A stretch of DNA of 64,000 nt from Xanthomonas indica. GTDB taxonomy: Bacteria; Pseudomonadota; Gammaproteobacteria; Xanthomonadales; Xanthomonadaceae. The notes under the pieces are model-generated. The model made no database searches. It was not told the DNA's origin and saw nothing but the letters and a program-made list of their open reading frames with translations. Where the stretch lies: assembly GCF_040529045.1 (NCBI RefSeq), contig NZ_CP131914.1, positions 3,394,501 through 3,458,500 on the forward strand. The letters run 5' to 3'. Of the stretch, positions 52,199 to 61,163 are shown piece by piece. Made by a program: the position numbers and the translations under genes. Position 1 is the first letter of the stretch. The number at the start of each line of letters is the position of its first letter.

Positions 52199-52274
52199 CC
52201 GCAACACGTCCACCGACATGTCCTCGCAACACGGCGCCGCTAGCGTGGCGCGCATCTCAACGCGGAGCGCGCGC

Positions 52275-53177
52275 ATGATCGAGAACGTCCTTGCTGGCGG
52301 CCTGGCCGAGGAGACCGACCTGGCCCTCGCGTCCCCCGAGCCGCAGTTCCACACTGGCGCCGGCCATCGCCACCGCCTGCTGATGTGCGCGCCGCAGCAC
52401 TTCGCGGTGGACTACGTGATCAACCCCTGGATGGAAGGCAACGTCCACGCCGCCAGCCGCGAGCGCGCGCAGGCGCAGTGGAACGCACTGGTGGCCGCCG
52501 CCGAGGCGGCAGGTGCCCGCGTCGACTGCATCGCCGCGGCGCCGGGCCTGCCGGACATGGTATTCAGCGCCAACGCCGGCCTGGTGCTCGGCGATCGCTT
52601 CGTGCCCAGCCGCTTCCGCCACGCCGAGCGCCGCGGCGAGGAAGCCTTGTTCACCGCCTGGTGCCGCCAGGCCGACCTGCGCATCCGCGAACTGCCGGAA
52701 CAGGTGTATTTCGAAGGCGCCGGCGATGCGCTGCTGGACCGCGGCGCGCGCCGGCTGTGGATGGGCCACGGCCACCGCAGCGACCTGGCCGCCGCGCACG
52801 AACTGACCGACCTGCTGGACATCGAGGTGGTGCCGCTGCGCCTGGTCGACGCACGCTTCTATCACCTGGACACCTGCTTCTGCCCGCTGCGCGACGGCTA
52901 CCTGCTGTACTACCCGGCCGCGTTCGATGCCGACGCGCAGCAGGCGATCGCCCAGCACATCCCCGCATCGCGGCGCATCGTCATCGGCGAGGCCGACGCC
53001 CTCGCCTTCGCCTGCAATGCGGTGGACCTGGACGACACCCTGCTGCTCAACCGCGCCTCGCCCGACCTGTGCGCCGCCCTGGCCGCGATCGGCTACCGCG
53101 TGGTGCAGACCCCGCTGGACGAATTCCTCAAGGCCGGCGGCGCCGCCAAGTGCCTGACACTGCGGCTGGACGAATAA
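52275..53177 (+). CDS. Arginine deiminase-superfamily enzyme (dimethylargininase-like)
   Basis: A 300-residue guanidino-group modifying enzyme (amidinotransferase/DDAH/CtlX type). Fold marks are HFAVDYVINPWM, PDMVFSANAGLV, VYFEGAGDALLD, a His-containing FYHLDTCFCPL and the catalytic cysteine in GGAAKCLTLRL near residue 295. Members hydrolyse arginine, methylarginines or citrulline-related compounds; the exact substrate is not readable. Start 52275 follows GGAG by seven bases. It stands alone between repeat elements. Confidence 0.88.
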   Translation: MIENVLAGGLAEETDLALASPEPQFHTGAGHRHRLLMCAPQHFAVDYVINPWMEGNVHAASRERAQAQWNALVAAAEAAGARVDCIAAAPGLPDMVFSANAGLVLGDRFVPSRFRHAERRGEEALFTAWCRQADLRIRELPEQVYFEGAGDALLDRGARRLWMGHGHRSDLAAAHELTDLLDIEVVPLRLVDARFYHLDTCFCPLRDGYLLYYPAAFDADAQQAIAQHIPASRRIVIGEADALAFACNAVDLDDTLLLNRASPDLCAALAAIGYRVVQTPLDEFLKAGGAAKCLTLRLDE

Positions 53178-53204
53178 GCCGAAAGAGGCCCCCGCCGCGA
53201 TCAG

Positions 53205-53240
53205 CCCCTCTCCCACCGGGAGAGGGGTTGGGGTGAGGGT
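53205..53240 (+). repeat. Single copy of the CTCTCCC-GGGAGAG repeat block
   Basis: CCCCTCTCCCACCGGGAGAG followed by GGGTTGGGGTGAGGGT, identical to the start of the second unit of the 541-857 tandem repeat. It is placed just after the deiminase-like gene. Confidence 0.88.
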
Positions 53241-53291
53241 GCGGGACGCGCATGACACGGCCGGCGCACCGGACAGCCCGCGCCGCCCCCA

Positions 53292-53552
53292 TCAGCCTAG
53301 ACCGAGAACCGCATTGAGCACCTCGCGCCACACCTGATCGAGGTCGATGCCGCCGCGGCCACCGAACAAGCGAAACACGCTGTAGCCGATCGCGAAGCCG
53401 ACATACGACAGCGTCAGCACCACCATGACGGCGTTGCCCCACCACAGCAGCGCGGCGGCGAACAGAACGAAGACCGCGCAACCGAGCAGCTCGCGCCGCG
53501 ATGGCAGGTGCGCACCCACGGGGGCGACGATAGGCGCGACGGGATCGGACAT
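53292..53552 (-). CDS. Small two-segment membrane protein, unknown function
   Basis: An 86-residue protein. Residues 23-40 (LLGCAVFVLFAAALLWWG) and 43-62 (MVVLTLSYVGFAIGYSVF) are hydrophobic, followed by a short cytoplasmic or periplasmic tail (GGRGGIDLDQVWREVL). GAGG lies seven bases before the ATG. I recognise no family. It is divergent from the ABC exporter gene but not obviously linked to it. Confidence 0.65.
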   Translation of the reverse strand: MSDPVAPIVAPVGAHLPSRRELLGCAVFVLFAAALLWWGNAVMVVLTLSYVGFAIGYSVFRLFGGRGGIDLDQVWREVLNAVLGLG

Positions 53553-53701
53553 GGCAACAGCCTCGGCGGGACATCGACGAGACTAACCGACGCCTCGCCT
53601 TCGGAGGTCGCGCGCCAACCACCCGGGTCAGCGCCGGTGCAGCCGGCGCCCCGGCGCGGCCCACACTCCCCGCCCACACCCGCCCCCGGCACAATGCGCT
53701 G

Positions 53702-55585
53702 ATGGCATCTTCTTCCCCTTCTCATGGCGGCGCCCGCACCGCGCCCCGCACCGGCCCGAGCCTGCGCGAGCGCTTCGACGCGATGCGCAACCTGCCGCCG
53801 TTCCTGCGCCAGATCTGGCAGACCAGCCGCTGGCTGACGCTCAGCAGCATCGGCTTGCGCGTGGTCCGCGCGCTGCTGCCGGTGGCCTCGCTGTACGTCG
53901 GCAAGCTGATCATCGACGAGGCGATCCACCTGGTCGGGCAATCGCCCGGCTTCGACGCGCTGGGCCAGGCCCTGGCCAGCGGCCGCCTGAACCGGCTGCT
54001 GGAACTGCTGGCCCTGGAACTGGCGCTGGCGATCGCCTCGGACCTGCTCGGGCGGCTGGTCAGCTATGCCGACACGCTGCTGTCGGAGCTGTTCAACAAC
54101 ACCACCAGCGTGCAGTTGATGGAGCACGCCGCGCAACTGGACCTGGAGGATTTCGAGGATCCGGAACAACAGGACCGGCTGGACCGCGCGCGGCGCCAGA
54201 CCATGGGCCGCATGAACCTGATGAGCCAGTTGTTCGGCCAGGTGCAGGACGCGATCACCGTGGTCAGCTTCGCGGTCGGCCTGCTGGTCTACGCGCCGTG
54301 GCTCATCGCCCTGCTGGCGGTGGCGCTGGTGCCGGCCTTCATCGGCGAGGCGCACTTCAACGCGCTGGGCTACTCGCTCAACTTCCAGTGGACGGCCGAG
54401 CGCCGCCAGCTCGACTACCTGCGCCAGCTCGGCGCCAGCGTCGAGACCGCCAAGGAAGTGAAGATCTTCAACCTGCACAACTTCCTGATCGCGCGCTACC
54501 GCGCCCTGGCCGACCGCTACTTCCAGGCCAACCGCGCGCTGGCACGCAAGCGCATGCTGTGGGGCACGCTGCTGGCGGCGCTGGGCACGCTGGGCTACTA
54601 CGGGGCCTACGGCTACATCGCCTGGCGCACCGTGCGCGGCGACTTCAGCATCGGCGACCTGACCTTCCTGGCCGGCAGCTTCCTGCGCCTGCGGCAGTTG
54701 CTGGAGGGGCTGCTGATCGGCTTCTCGCAGGTCGCCGGGCAGGCGCTGTACCTGGACGACCTGTACTCGTTCTTCCGCATCGTCCCGGAGATCCGCACCC
54801 GCCCCGGCGCGGTGCCGGTGCCGCGACCGATCGTGCAGGGTTTCGTGTTCGATAACGTCGGCTTCCGCTACCCGGACGCCGAGCAATGGGCGGTGCGGCA
54901 CCTGGACTTCGCCCTGCGCGCCGGCGAAGTGCTGGCCCTGGTCGGCGAGAACGGCGCCGGCAAGACCACCCTGGTCAAGCTGCTGGCGCGGCTGTACGAC
55001 CCGGACGAGGGCCGCATCCTGCTCGACGGGCGCGACCTGCGCGACTACGACCTGGACGACCTGCGCGCCAACCTCGGGGTGATCTTCCAGGATTTCGTGC
55101 GCTATCACTTCAGCGCCGGCGAGAACATCGGCGTCGGCCAGGTCGACGCGCTGGACGATGCCCCGCGGATCCGCGCCGCCGCGCAGCGGGCGATGGCCGC
55201 CGAGTTGATCGACGGCCTGCCGCAGGGCTACGCGCAGGTGATCGGGCGCCGCTTCAAGACCGGCGTGGACCTGTCCGGCGGGCAGTGGCAGAAGATCGCC
55301 ATCGCCCGCGCCTACATGCGCGACGCACAGGTGATGATCCTCGACGAGCCGACCGCCGCGCTGGACGCGCGCAGCGAGTTCGAGGTGTTCCAGCGCTTCA
55401 AAGAGCTGTCCGACAACCGTACCGCGGTGCTGATCTCGCACCGCTTCTCCAGCGTGCGCATGGCCGACCGCATCCTGGTCCTGGCCGACGGCCGGATCGA
55501 GGCCAGCGGCACCCACGACGAACTGATGGCGCAGGGCGGCCGCTACGCGGAACTGTTCGAATTGCAGGCCGCTGGGTATCGTTGA
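53702..55585 (+). CDS. ABC exporter, fused membrane-ATPase half-transporter
   Basis: A 627-residue protein with six membrane helices in residues about 45-345 and a nucleotide-binding domain from about 375. Walker A is GENGAGKTTLVKL, the signature LSGGQWQKIAIARAYM, Walker B VMILDEPTAALD and the switch His in VLISHRFSS. LLARLYDPDEGRILLDG is typical of lipid/drug/peptide exporters. Two copies are needed to form the pump. Substrate unknown. A gene for a small secreted protein follows 28 bases downstream. Confidence 0.92.
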   Translation: MASSSPSHGGARTAPRTGPSLRERFDAMRNLPPFLRQIWQTSRWLTLSSIGLRVVRALLPVASLYVGKLIIDEAIHLVGQSPGFDALGQALASGRLNRLLELLALELALAIASDLLGRLVSYADTLLSELFNNTTSVQLMEHAAQLDLEDFEDPEQQDRLDRARRQTMGRMNLMSQLFGQVQDAITVVSFAVGLLVYAPWLIALLAVALVPAFIGEAHFNALGYSLNFQWTAERRQLDYLRQLGASVETAKEVKIFNLHNFLIARYRALADRYFQANRALARKRMLWGTLLAALGTLGYYGAYGYIAWRTVRGDFSIGDLTFLAGSFLRLRQLLEGLLIGFSQVAGQALYLDDLYSFFRIVPEIRTRPGAVPVPRPIVQGFVFDNVGFRYPDAEQWAVRHLDFALRAGEVLALVGENGAGKTTLVKLLARLYDPDEGRILLDGRDLRDYDLDDLRANLGVIFQDFVRYHFSAGENIGVGQVDALDDAPRIRAAAQRAMAAELIDGLPQGYAQVIGRRFKTGVDLSGGQWQKIAIARAYMRDAQVMILDEPTAALDARSEFEVFQRFKELSDNRTAVLISHRFSSVRMADRILVLADGRIEASGTHDELMAQGGRYAELFELQAAGYR

Positions 55586-55613
55586 GCCTGGTCCGCCCCC
55601 TCCCGACGCCGCC

Positions 55614-56012
55614 ATGCTCCGCACCCTGCTCTGTCTGTTCGCCGCCGCCCTCGCCGTCCCGGCCGTTGCCGCTCCCGCCGCGGACACGCCGGCGCCCTCC
55701 GACTACGCCGCGGCCAAGGCCCTGGCCGACCGCGACGAGGCCGGCCTGCCGGCGGCGATGGAGGAACGCCTGCAGACCCTGCAGCGCGCGGCGCTGGACG
55801 AGGGCGTGGCCAGTTGCGCCACGCCGCGCCCGGACACCTCGCCGTTCACCGTGGTGGTGCAGGTGCAGGCCGACGGCAGCGTCGGCGCCAGTTGGCGCAA
55901 CGGCACCACCCCGCTCGCGCTGTGCCTGGAGCGCTTCCTGCGCCAACGCCCGCTGCTGGCGCCGCCGCAGGCGCCGCTGTACCTGTCCTACGAGGTCTCG
56001 TTCGAGAAGTGA
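55614..56012 (+). CDS. Small periplasmic protein of unknown function
   Basis: A 132-residue protein with a signal peptide (LLCLFAAALAVPAVA, cut near residue 20), a helical middle and a C-terminal strand region (TVVVQVQADGSVGASW, YLSYEVSFEK). Two mature cysteines (VASCATP and LALCLERF) could form a disulphide. The overall pattern resembles a TonB C-terminal-like or envelope protein, but I cannot assign a family. It lies 28 bases after the ABC exporter and is probably cotranscribed. Confidence 0.65.
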   Translation: MLRTLLCLFAAALAVPAVAAPAADTPAPSDYAAAKALADRDEAGLPAAMEERLQTLQRAALDEGVASCATPRPDTSPFTVVVQVQADGSVGASWRNGTTPLALCLERFLRQRPLLAPPQAPLYLSYEVSFEK

Positions 56013-56042
56013 GCCGCTTCGCCAGGATCGGCACGGCACCAC

Positions 56043-56063
56043 AAATGAGAGTTGATCTCATTT
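56043..56063. promoter_or_regulatory. Palindromic operator upstream of fpr, Fur-box-like
   Basis: AAATGAGA and TCTCATTT form perfect eight-base arms over a five-base centre. A -10-like TAGAAT is at 56078-56083, so the palindrome covers the -35 region. The arms resemble Fur boxes of the AATGAGA...TCTCATT kind; Fur itself is encoded at 931-1353. Confidence 0.6.
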
Positions 56064-56116
56064 GAACCCGCATGGGGTAGAATGGCCGCCGTTCCTTCCC
56101 CATCACGATCAACGGC

Positions 56117-56896
56117 ATGTCTTCCGCTTTTGGCCCCGAAACGGTGCTCGATGTCCGCCACTGGACCGAGGACTACTTCAGCTTCACCACCACCCGCAAC
56201 GACGGCTTCCGTTTCGACAACGGCCAGTTCGTGATGATCGGCCTGGAGACGGAGACGCGGCCGCTGCTGCGCGCCTATTCCATCGCCAGCGCCAACTGGG
56301 AAGAGCAACTGGAGTTCTTCAGCATCAAGGTGCCGGACGGCCCGCTGACCTCGCGCCTGCAGCACATCAAGCCCGGCGACTCGGTGCTGGTCGGCAAGAA
56401 GCCCACCGGCACCCTGCTGATCAGCGACCTGCACCCGGGCCGCCACCTGTACCTGCTGGGCACCGGCACCGGCCTGGCGCCGTGGCTGTCGGTGATCAAG
56501 GATCCGGAAACCTACGAGCGCTTCGACAAGGTGATCCTCACCCATGGCGTGCGCTTCGAGAAGGACCTGGCCTACCGCGACTATTTCGAGAAGGAACTGC
56601 CGCAGCACGAGTTCCTGGGCGAGACCATCCGCGAGAAGCTGCTGTACTACCCGGCGGTGACCCGCGAGGACTTCCGCAACCGCGGCCGCCTCACCGAATT
56701 GCTCGAGAGCGGCGAGATGCAGCGCACCCTGGGCCTGCCGCCGCTGAATCCGGAACATGACCGCGCGATGATCTGCGGCAGTCCGCAGATGCTGGCCGAC
56801 CTGCGCCACACCCTGGACGCCCGCGGCTTCGTCGCCTCGCCGCGCATCGGTTCGCCGGGGCATTACGTGTTCGAGCGCGCGTTCGTCGAGAAGTGA
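56117..56896 (+). CDS. fpr: Ferredoxin/flavodoxin-NADP reductase
   Basis: A 259-residue FAD enzyme that passes electrons between NADPH and ferredoxin or flavodoxin, supporting Fe-S repair and oxidative stress defence. The FAD-binding half has NGQFVMIGLE and RAYSIAS, and the NADP half has LLGTGTGLAPWLSVIKDPE and MICGSPQMLADLR. The product ends in EK; the subclass is that of bacterial Fpr (about 257 residues). A palindromic operator 54 bases upstream suggests iron- or redox-linked control. Confidence 0.95.
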   Translation: MSSAFGPETVLDVRHWTEDYFSFTTTRNDGFRFDNGQFVMIGLETETRPLLRAYSIASANWEEQLEFFSIKVPDGPLTSRLQHIKPGDSVLVGKKPTGTLLISDLHPGRHLYLLGTGTGLAPWLSVIKDPETYERFDKVILTHGVRFEKDLAYRDYFEKELPQHEFLGETIREKLLYYPAVTREDFRNRGRLTELLESGEMQRTLGLPPLNPEHDRAMICGSPQMLADLRHTLDARGFVASPRIGSPGHYVFERAFVEK

Positions 56897-56917
56897 CGGG
56901 GCTGCATTTCTCCCGTC

Positions 56918-56980
56918 GTAGGAGCGGCTTCAGCCGCGACGGGCGTTACCGGTAAAGGTCGCGGCTGAAGCCGCTCCTAC
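56918..56980. repeat. Paired GTAG-type REP (REPIN-like)
   Basis: GTAGGAGCGGCTTCAGCCGC and its inverted copy lie about 15 bases apart between the fpr and glutathione peroxidase genes, which converge. Both arms are complete. Confidence 0.85.
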
Positions 56981-57088
56981 CGGCATAAGCGACACGGCGG
57001 CAGGTCAAAGCGAATAGTGGCGAAATATTGTGGGAGGGACTTCCCACAAGAGCAGCGACCGGTACCCGCAGCTACCCCAGTTACCCAC

Positions 57089-57580
57089 TTACCCCAGCGC
57101 CCGCTCGATAGCGTCGGCCAGCGCTTCCGGCTTGTCGGTCGGCGCATAACGCGCCAGCACCTGGCCATCGCGACCGACCAGGAACTTGCTGAAATTCCAC
57201 TTGATCGCGGCGATGCCGAGCAGCCCGGATTTCTGCTGCTTGAGCCAGCGCCACAGCGGATGCGCGCCGTCGCCGTTGACCTGCACCTTGGCGAACATCG
57301 GGAAATCGATGTCGTAACTGAGCGAACAGAACTGGCGGATTTCCGCGGCATCGCCCGGTTCCTGATGGCCGAACTGATCGCAGGGAAAGCCCAGCACCAC
57401 CAAGCCGCGATCGCGATAGCGCTGCCACAGCGCCTGCAACCCGGCGTACTGCGGCGTGAAGCCACACTTGGAGGCGACGTTGACGATCAGCAGCACCTTG
57501 CCGGCGTACTCGGCGAGCGGCTGCGCCTGTCCATCCAGCGTGGTCGCGGTGAAGGCGTAGGCGGTGGTCGGCGTATCCAT
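57089..57580 (-). CDS. Glutathione peroxidase family protein
   Basis: A 163-residue thiol peroxidase of the GPx family. The catalytic Cys39 is in NVASKCGFTPQY, with the tetrad partners Gln73 (GHQEP) and Trp128-Asn129 (WNFSKFLV). A second conserved Cys67 (FPCDQFG) and Cys85 are present, so the enzyme may use thioredoxin rather than glutathione. It has no signal peptide and is cytoplasmic. It complements the GSTs and Fpr of the window in peroxide defence. Confidence 0.93.
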   Translation of the reverse strand: MDTPTTAYAFTATTLDGQAQPLAEYAGKVLLIVNVASKCGFTPQYAGLQALWQRYRDRGLVVLGFPCDQFGHQEPGDAAEIRQFCSLSYDIDFPMFAKVQVNGDGAHPLWRWLKQQKSGLLGIAAIKWNFSKFLVGRDGQVLARYAPTDKPEALADAIERALG

Positions 57581-57906
57581 GTGGATCCTTGAGGCGCGGC
57601 GCGCCGCTGCGGCGCGGGTTCGGCGCGATGCTACGCGGTGGCCGCAGGCATCGCCAACTGCCGGCCCTACGCGCGCGTCCGCGTCGCCCGCACGGATGAA
57701 TACAACACGCTGCCAGCGCCCCCCATATGCGCCTGCACCGACTCATAGCGGTGCCGGAGAGCGCACTGCATCAACGTTCACGCCAGATGCCGCAAAGCCT
57801 CGAGCAACACGCGCAGATGCTGCAACGCTCCCATGGCTTTCGTCACGGGTCACGCCTGCCGGCCTGGGGTAGCCTGCCGGATCACCACGATTGCGGATAC
57901 CGCTTG
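57581..57906. other. Divergent gap between gpx and the M3 peptidase
   Basis: There is no supported gene in 326 bases and no clear promoter motif. The region must carry both promoters. Confidence 0.55.
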
Positions 57907-60093
57907 ATGACCTCTCGCCTCGCCCTTGCCCTCGCCGCCACGCTCGGACTCGCCATGCCCGCCTACGCCGCTCCGGCCACCACGCCCACCGCCACCACCG
58001 CGGCCACGCAGGCCAACCCGTTCTTCGCCGAAAGCCCGCTGCCGCTGCACTACCCGCAGTTCGACAAGATCAAGGACAGCGATTTCGCGCCTGCGTTCGA
58101 CGCCGGCATGGCGCAGCAGCTGAAGGAAATGCAGGCCATCGCCGATCAGACCGCCAAGCCGACCTTCGACAACACCATCGTGGCGATGGAGAAGAGCGGG
58201 CAGGTGCTGGATCGCGCCACCACCGTGTTCTTCAACCTGGTCGGTGCCGACACCAACGACACGCGCAAGACACTGCAGGCCGAGTACGCCGGCAAGCTGG
58301 CCGCGCACCGCGATGCGATCGCGCTCAATCCCAAGCTGTTCGCGCGCATCCAGACGCTGTACGACACCCGCAACCAGCTCGGCCTGGACGCGGAAGGCGT
58401 GCGCCTGATCGAGAAGTACCACAGCGACTTCGTCCGCGACGGCGCCAAGCTCGGCGACGCCGACAAGGCCAAGCTCAAGGCGATGAACGCCGAACTGGCC
58501 GAGCTGGGCACCAAGTTCAGCCAGAACGTGCTGGCCGAAGTGAACGCCGCGGCGGTGGTGGTGGACGACGTCAAGCAGCTCGACGGCTTGTCCGACGCGC
58601 AGATCGCCGCGGCCGCCGAAGCGGCCAAGGCGCGCAAGCTCGACGGCAAGTACGTGATCGCCCTGCTCAACACCACTGGCCAGCCGCCGCTGGCCCAGCT
58701 CAAGGATCGCGCCCTGCGGCAGAAGATCTACGAGGCCTCGGTGTCGCGCGGCAGCCACGGCGGCCCGTACGACAACACCGCGCTGGTATCGCGGATCATG
58801 ACCCTGCGGGCCGACCGCGCCAAGCTGCTCGGCTACCCGAACCACGCCACCTACTCGCTGGAAACCCAGACCGCCAAGACCCCCGAAGCGGTCAACGCCA
58901 TGCTCGGCAAGCTGGCGCCGGCCGCGGTGGCCAACGCCAAGCGCGAGGCCGCCGACCTGCAGGCGATGATCGACCAGGAGCAGAAGGCCGCCGGCAAGCC
59001 GAGCTTCAAGCTCGAAGCCTGGGACTGGGCCTACTACACCGAGAAGGTGCGCCAGGCCAAGTACGACTTCGACGAGTCCCAGCTCAAGCCCTACTTCGAA
59101 CTGAAGAACGTGCTGGAAAACGGCGTGTTCTACGCCGCCAACCAGGAGTACGGGCTGACCTTCAAGCAGCGTACCGACCTGCCGACCTACCGCGACGACG
59201 TGCTGGTCTACGACGTGTTCGACGCCGACGGCAGCCAGTTGGCGATCTTCATCGCCGACATGTACGCGCGTGAATCCAAGCGCGGCGGTGCCTGGATGAG
59301 CTCCTACGTGTCGCAGTCGGCGCTGACCGGCGACAAGCCGGTGGTCGCCAACCACCTCAACATCCCCAAGCCGCCGGCCGGGCAACCGACCCTGCTGACC
59401 TGGGACGAGGTCACCACCGCGTTCCACGAGTTCGGCCATGCGCTGCACGGCATGTTCTCGAACGTGAAGTACCCCTACTTCTCCGGCACCAGCGTGCCGC
59501 GCGACTTCGTCGAGTTCCCCTCGCAGGTCAACGAGATGTGGGCCGACGATCCGGCCATCCTCAAGCACTACGCCAAGCACTACCAGAGCGGCGCGCCGAT
59601 GCCGCAGGCGCTGCTGGACAAGGTGGTGGCCACCGCCAAGTTCAACCAGGGCTTCGCCACCACCGAGTACCTGGGCGCGGCCATGCTGGATCAGCGCTGG
59701 CACCAGCTCAGCCCCGGTCAGGTGCCGCCGGCGTCGGGCGTGATGGACTTCGAGGCCAAGGCGCTGGCCGCCGACGGCATCGCCTACGCGCCGGTGCCGC
59801 CGCGCTACCGCACGCCTTACTTCAGCCACATCATGGGCGGCTACGCGGCCGGCTACTACGCCTACATCTGGTCCGAGGTGCTGGACGCCAACACCCAGCA
59901 GTGGTTCAAGCAGCACGGCGGGCTGAGCCGCGCCAACGGCGACCGCTTCCGCAAGACGCTGCTTTCGCGCGGCGGCAGCGTCGATGCGATGCAGCTGTTC
60001 CAGGACTTCGCCGGGCACGCCCCGCAGATCGAGCCCTTGCTGGAGAAGCGCGGCCTCAACGCCGCGCCGGCCACCACGCCCAGCGCCCGCTGA
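57907..60093 (+). CDS. dcp: Peptidyl-dipeptidase / oligopeptidase of family M3 (Dcp-like)
   Basis: A 728-residue zinc peptidase with a signal peptide (ending MPAYA), so the enzyme is periplasmic; E. coli Dcp lacks one. The zinc site is HEFGHALHG at residues 507-515 with the third ligand Glu expected about 30 residues on (FVEFPSQVNEMW). NPFFAESPLPLHYPQFDKI is the usual Dcp opening of the mature protein. It releases dipeptides from peptide C-termini. An intrinsic terminator lies about 95 bases downstream. The start at 57907 has no strong ribosome site. Confidence 0.92.
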   Translation: MTSRLALALAATLGLAMPAYAAPATTPTATTAATQANPFFAESPLPLHYPQFDKIKDSDFAPAFDAGMAQQLKEMQAIADQTAKPTFDNTIVAMEKSGQVLDRATTVFFNLVGADTNDTRKTLQAEYAGKLAAHRDAIALNPKLFARIQTLYDTRNQLGLDAEGVRLIEKYHSDFVRDGAKLGDADKAKLKAMNAELAELGTKFSQNVLAEVNAAAVVVDDVKQLDGLSDAQIAAAAEAAKARKLDGKYVIALLNTTGQPPLAQLKDRALRQKIYEASVSRGSHGGPYDNTALVSRIMTLRADRAKLLGYPNHATYSLETQTAKTPEAVNAMLGKLAPAAVANAKREAADLQAMIDQEQKAAGKPSFKLEAWDWAYYTEKVRQAKYDFDESQLKPYFELKNVLENGVFYAANQEYGLTFKQRTDLPTYRDDVLVYDVFDADGSQLAIFIADMYARESKRGGAWMSSYVSQSALTGDKPVVANHLNIPKPPAGQPTLLTWDEVTTAFHEFGHALHGMFSNVKYPYFSGTSVPRDFVEFPSQVNEMWADDPAILKHYAKHYQSGAPMPQALLDKVVATAKFNQGFATTEYLGAAMLDQRWHQLSPGQVPPASGVMDFEAKALAADGIAYAPVPPRYRTPYFSHIMGGYAAGYYAYIWSEVLDANTQQWFKQHGGLSRANGDRFRKTLLSRGGSVDAMQLFQDFAGHAPQIEPLLEKRGLNAAPATTPSAR

Positions 60094-60186
60094 GGCGCGC
60101 CGCGGCACGGCCCATGCGGCCGTGCCGCCCGCTCGCGGCAACAGCGCAGCACCTCCACCCGCGACCAACCGCATCACCCGATACGC

Positions 60187-60219
60187 ACGACGCCCGGCTC
60201 AGCCGGGCGTCGTGTTTTT
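60187..60219 (+). terminator. Intrinsic terminator after the M3 peptidase gene
   Basis: ACGACGCCCGGCT and AGCCGGGCGTCGT form a 13-pair stem with a one-base loop and are followed by GTTTTTC. Confidence 0.88.
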
Positions 60220-60273
60220 CAGCCTGCCGTCGCGATGGCGACGCGTGTTGCGTCGCGCGCGGCCGTCGGCGGC

Positions 60274-61059
60274 TTACTGGCTGTCGCTGGAGGCGTTGAT
60301 GCTGGCACCCACCGACGCATTGCCGCTGGCCTGCCCCTGCGCCTGACCATGGCCGGCCTGCGCGCCGCCCTGGCCGCCCGCACCCGCCTGACCCGACACC
60401 GACCCGCCGTGCGTGCCCGCGCTGTGCGACGCGCTGCCACTGGCCGCACCGTTGGCACTGCCGCTGCCGGACAGGGCCGGCACCGTCGGCAGGCTGCCGC
60501 CGCTGGCGGCGCCGTTGCCGCTGCCGCTGCCGGCCGCGCTCGCCGCACCCGCAGCGTTACCGGTCACGCCATCGACTGCACCGGCGACACTGCCGGCGGT
60601 CGACACCGCCGTCGCGGGGTTGGCCGCGCTGGTCGCCGCGCCGAGCGCGCCGTCGGCCTGGCCCATCGCGCCGGCGGCCGCGCTGCGTGCCGCCGCACTG
60701 CCGCTGGCGGCCGTATTCCCGGCCAGCGTGCGGCCCTCGTTCACCGCGGCGCCGGCAGTTTGCGCCGCGCCATCCGCAGTGGCGGCGCCACGTGCCGCCG
60801 CCCGCTGCGCCGCCATGCGCGCACGCTGCGACTGTTGCTCGATCCCGCTGCGCGCGCGGTCCAGCGGGACTCCGGCGTCCAGGCGGCCGGCGCCCATGCC
60901 GTTGCCCCCGAGGCTGCCGCCGCCCAAGCCGCCCAGGGTGCCGTTGACCGCACCGCCCACGCTGCCCGCACCGCCCAGCACCTGCGCGCCGGCCACACCC
61001 GGGGTCAACGCCACCGACGCAACCAGCACCGCGCTCGCCAACAGAGTCTTGCCGTTCAT
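60274..61059 (-). CDS. Secreted low-complexity Gly/Ala/Ser-rich protein
   Basis: A 261-residue protein with signal peptide (TLLASAVLVASVALTPGVAGA). The mature chain is nearly all Gly, Ala and Ser with Gln/Asn, including a helical middle (RSGIEQQSQRARMAAQRAAA) and a C-terminal GGQGGAQAGHGQAQGQ stretch. No known domain is visible; it may be a matrix-like or structural surface protein. AGGAG lies seven bases before the ATG. It lies just downstream of the secreted subtilase on the same strand, possibly in its operon (104 bases apart). Confidence 0.65.
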   Translation of the reverse strand: MNGKTLLASAVLVASVALTPGVAGAQVLGGAGSVGGAVNGTLGGLGGGSLGGNGMGAGRLDAGVPLDRARSGIEQQSQRARMAAQRAAARGAATADGAAQTAGAAVNEGRTLAGNTAASGSAAARSAAAGAMGQADGALGAATSAANPATAVSTAGSVAGAVDGVTGNAAGAASAAGSGSGNGAASGGSLPTVPALSGSGSANGAASGSASHSAGTHGGSVSGQAGAGGQGGAQAGHGQAQGQASGNASVGASINASSDSQ

Positions 61060-61163
61060 CGCGTTCTCCTCGTGTCGCCGCAGGCCATCTGCGGCTCTCA
61101 TCTGGTCCTACGCATCGAACGGCGCAGAACATCCCCGCCGCCACGGGCGCAGACAGAATGCGT

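Larger units (their letters stand above)
51924..52274. other. Repeat-filled gap before the deiminase-like gene
   Basis: There is no supported gene. It holds a heptamer array, a hexamer array and one copy of the 38-base repeat, each listed separately. Confidence 0.75.

Noticed and set aside
57850-60177. A 775-codon minus-strand frame opposite the M3 peptidase
   Set aside because: Gly/Arg/Val/His-rich shadow; the plus frame has signal peptide, HEFGH site and terminator.
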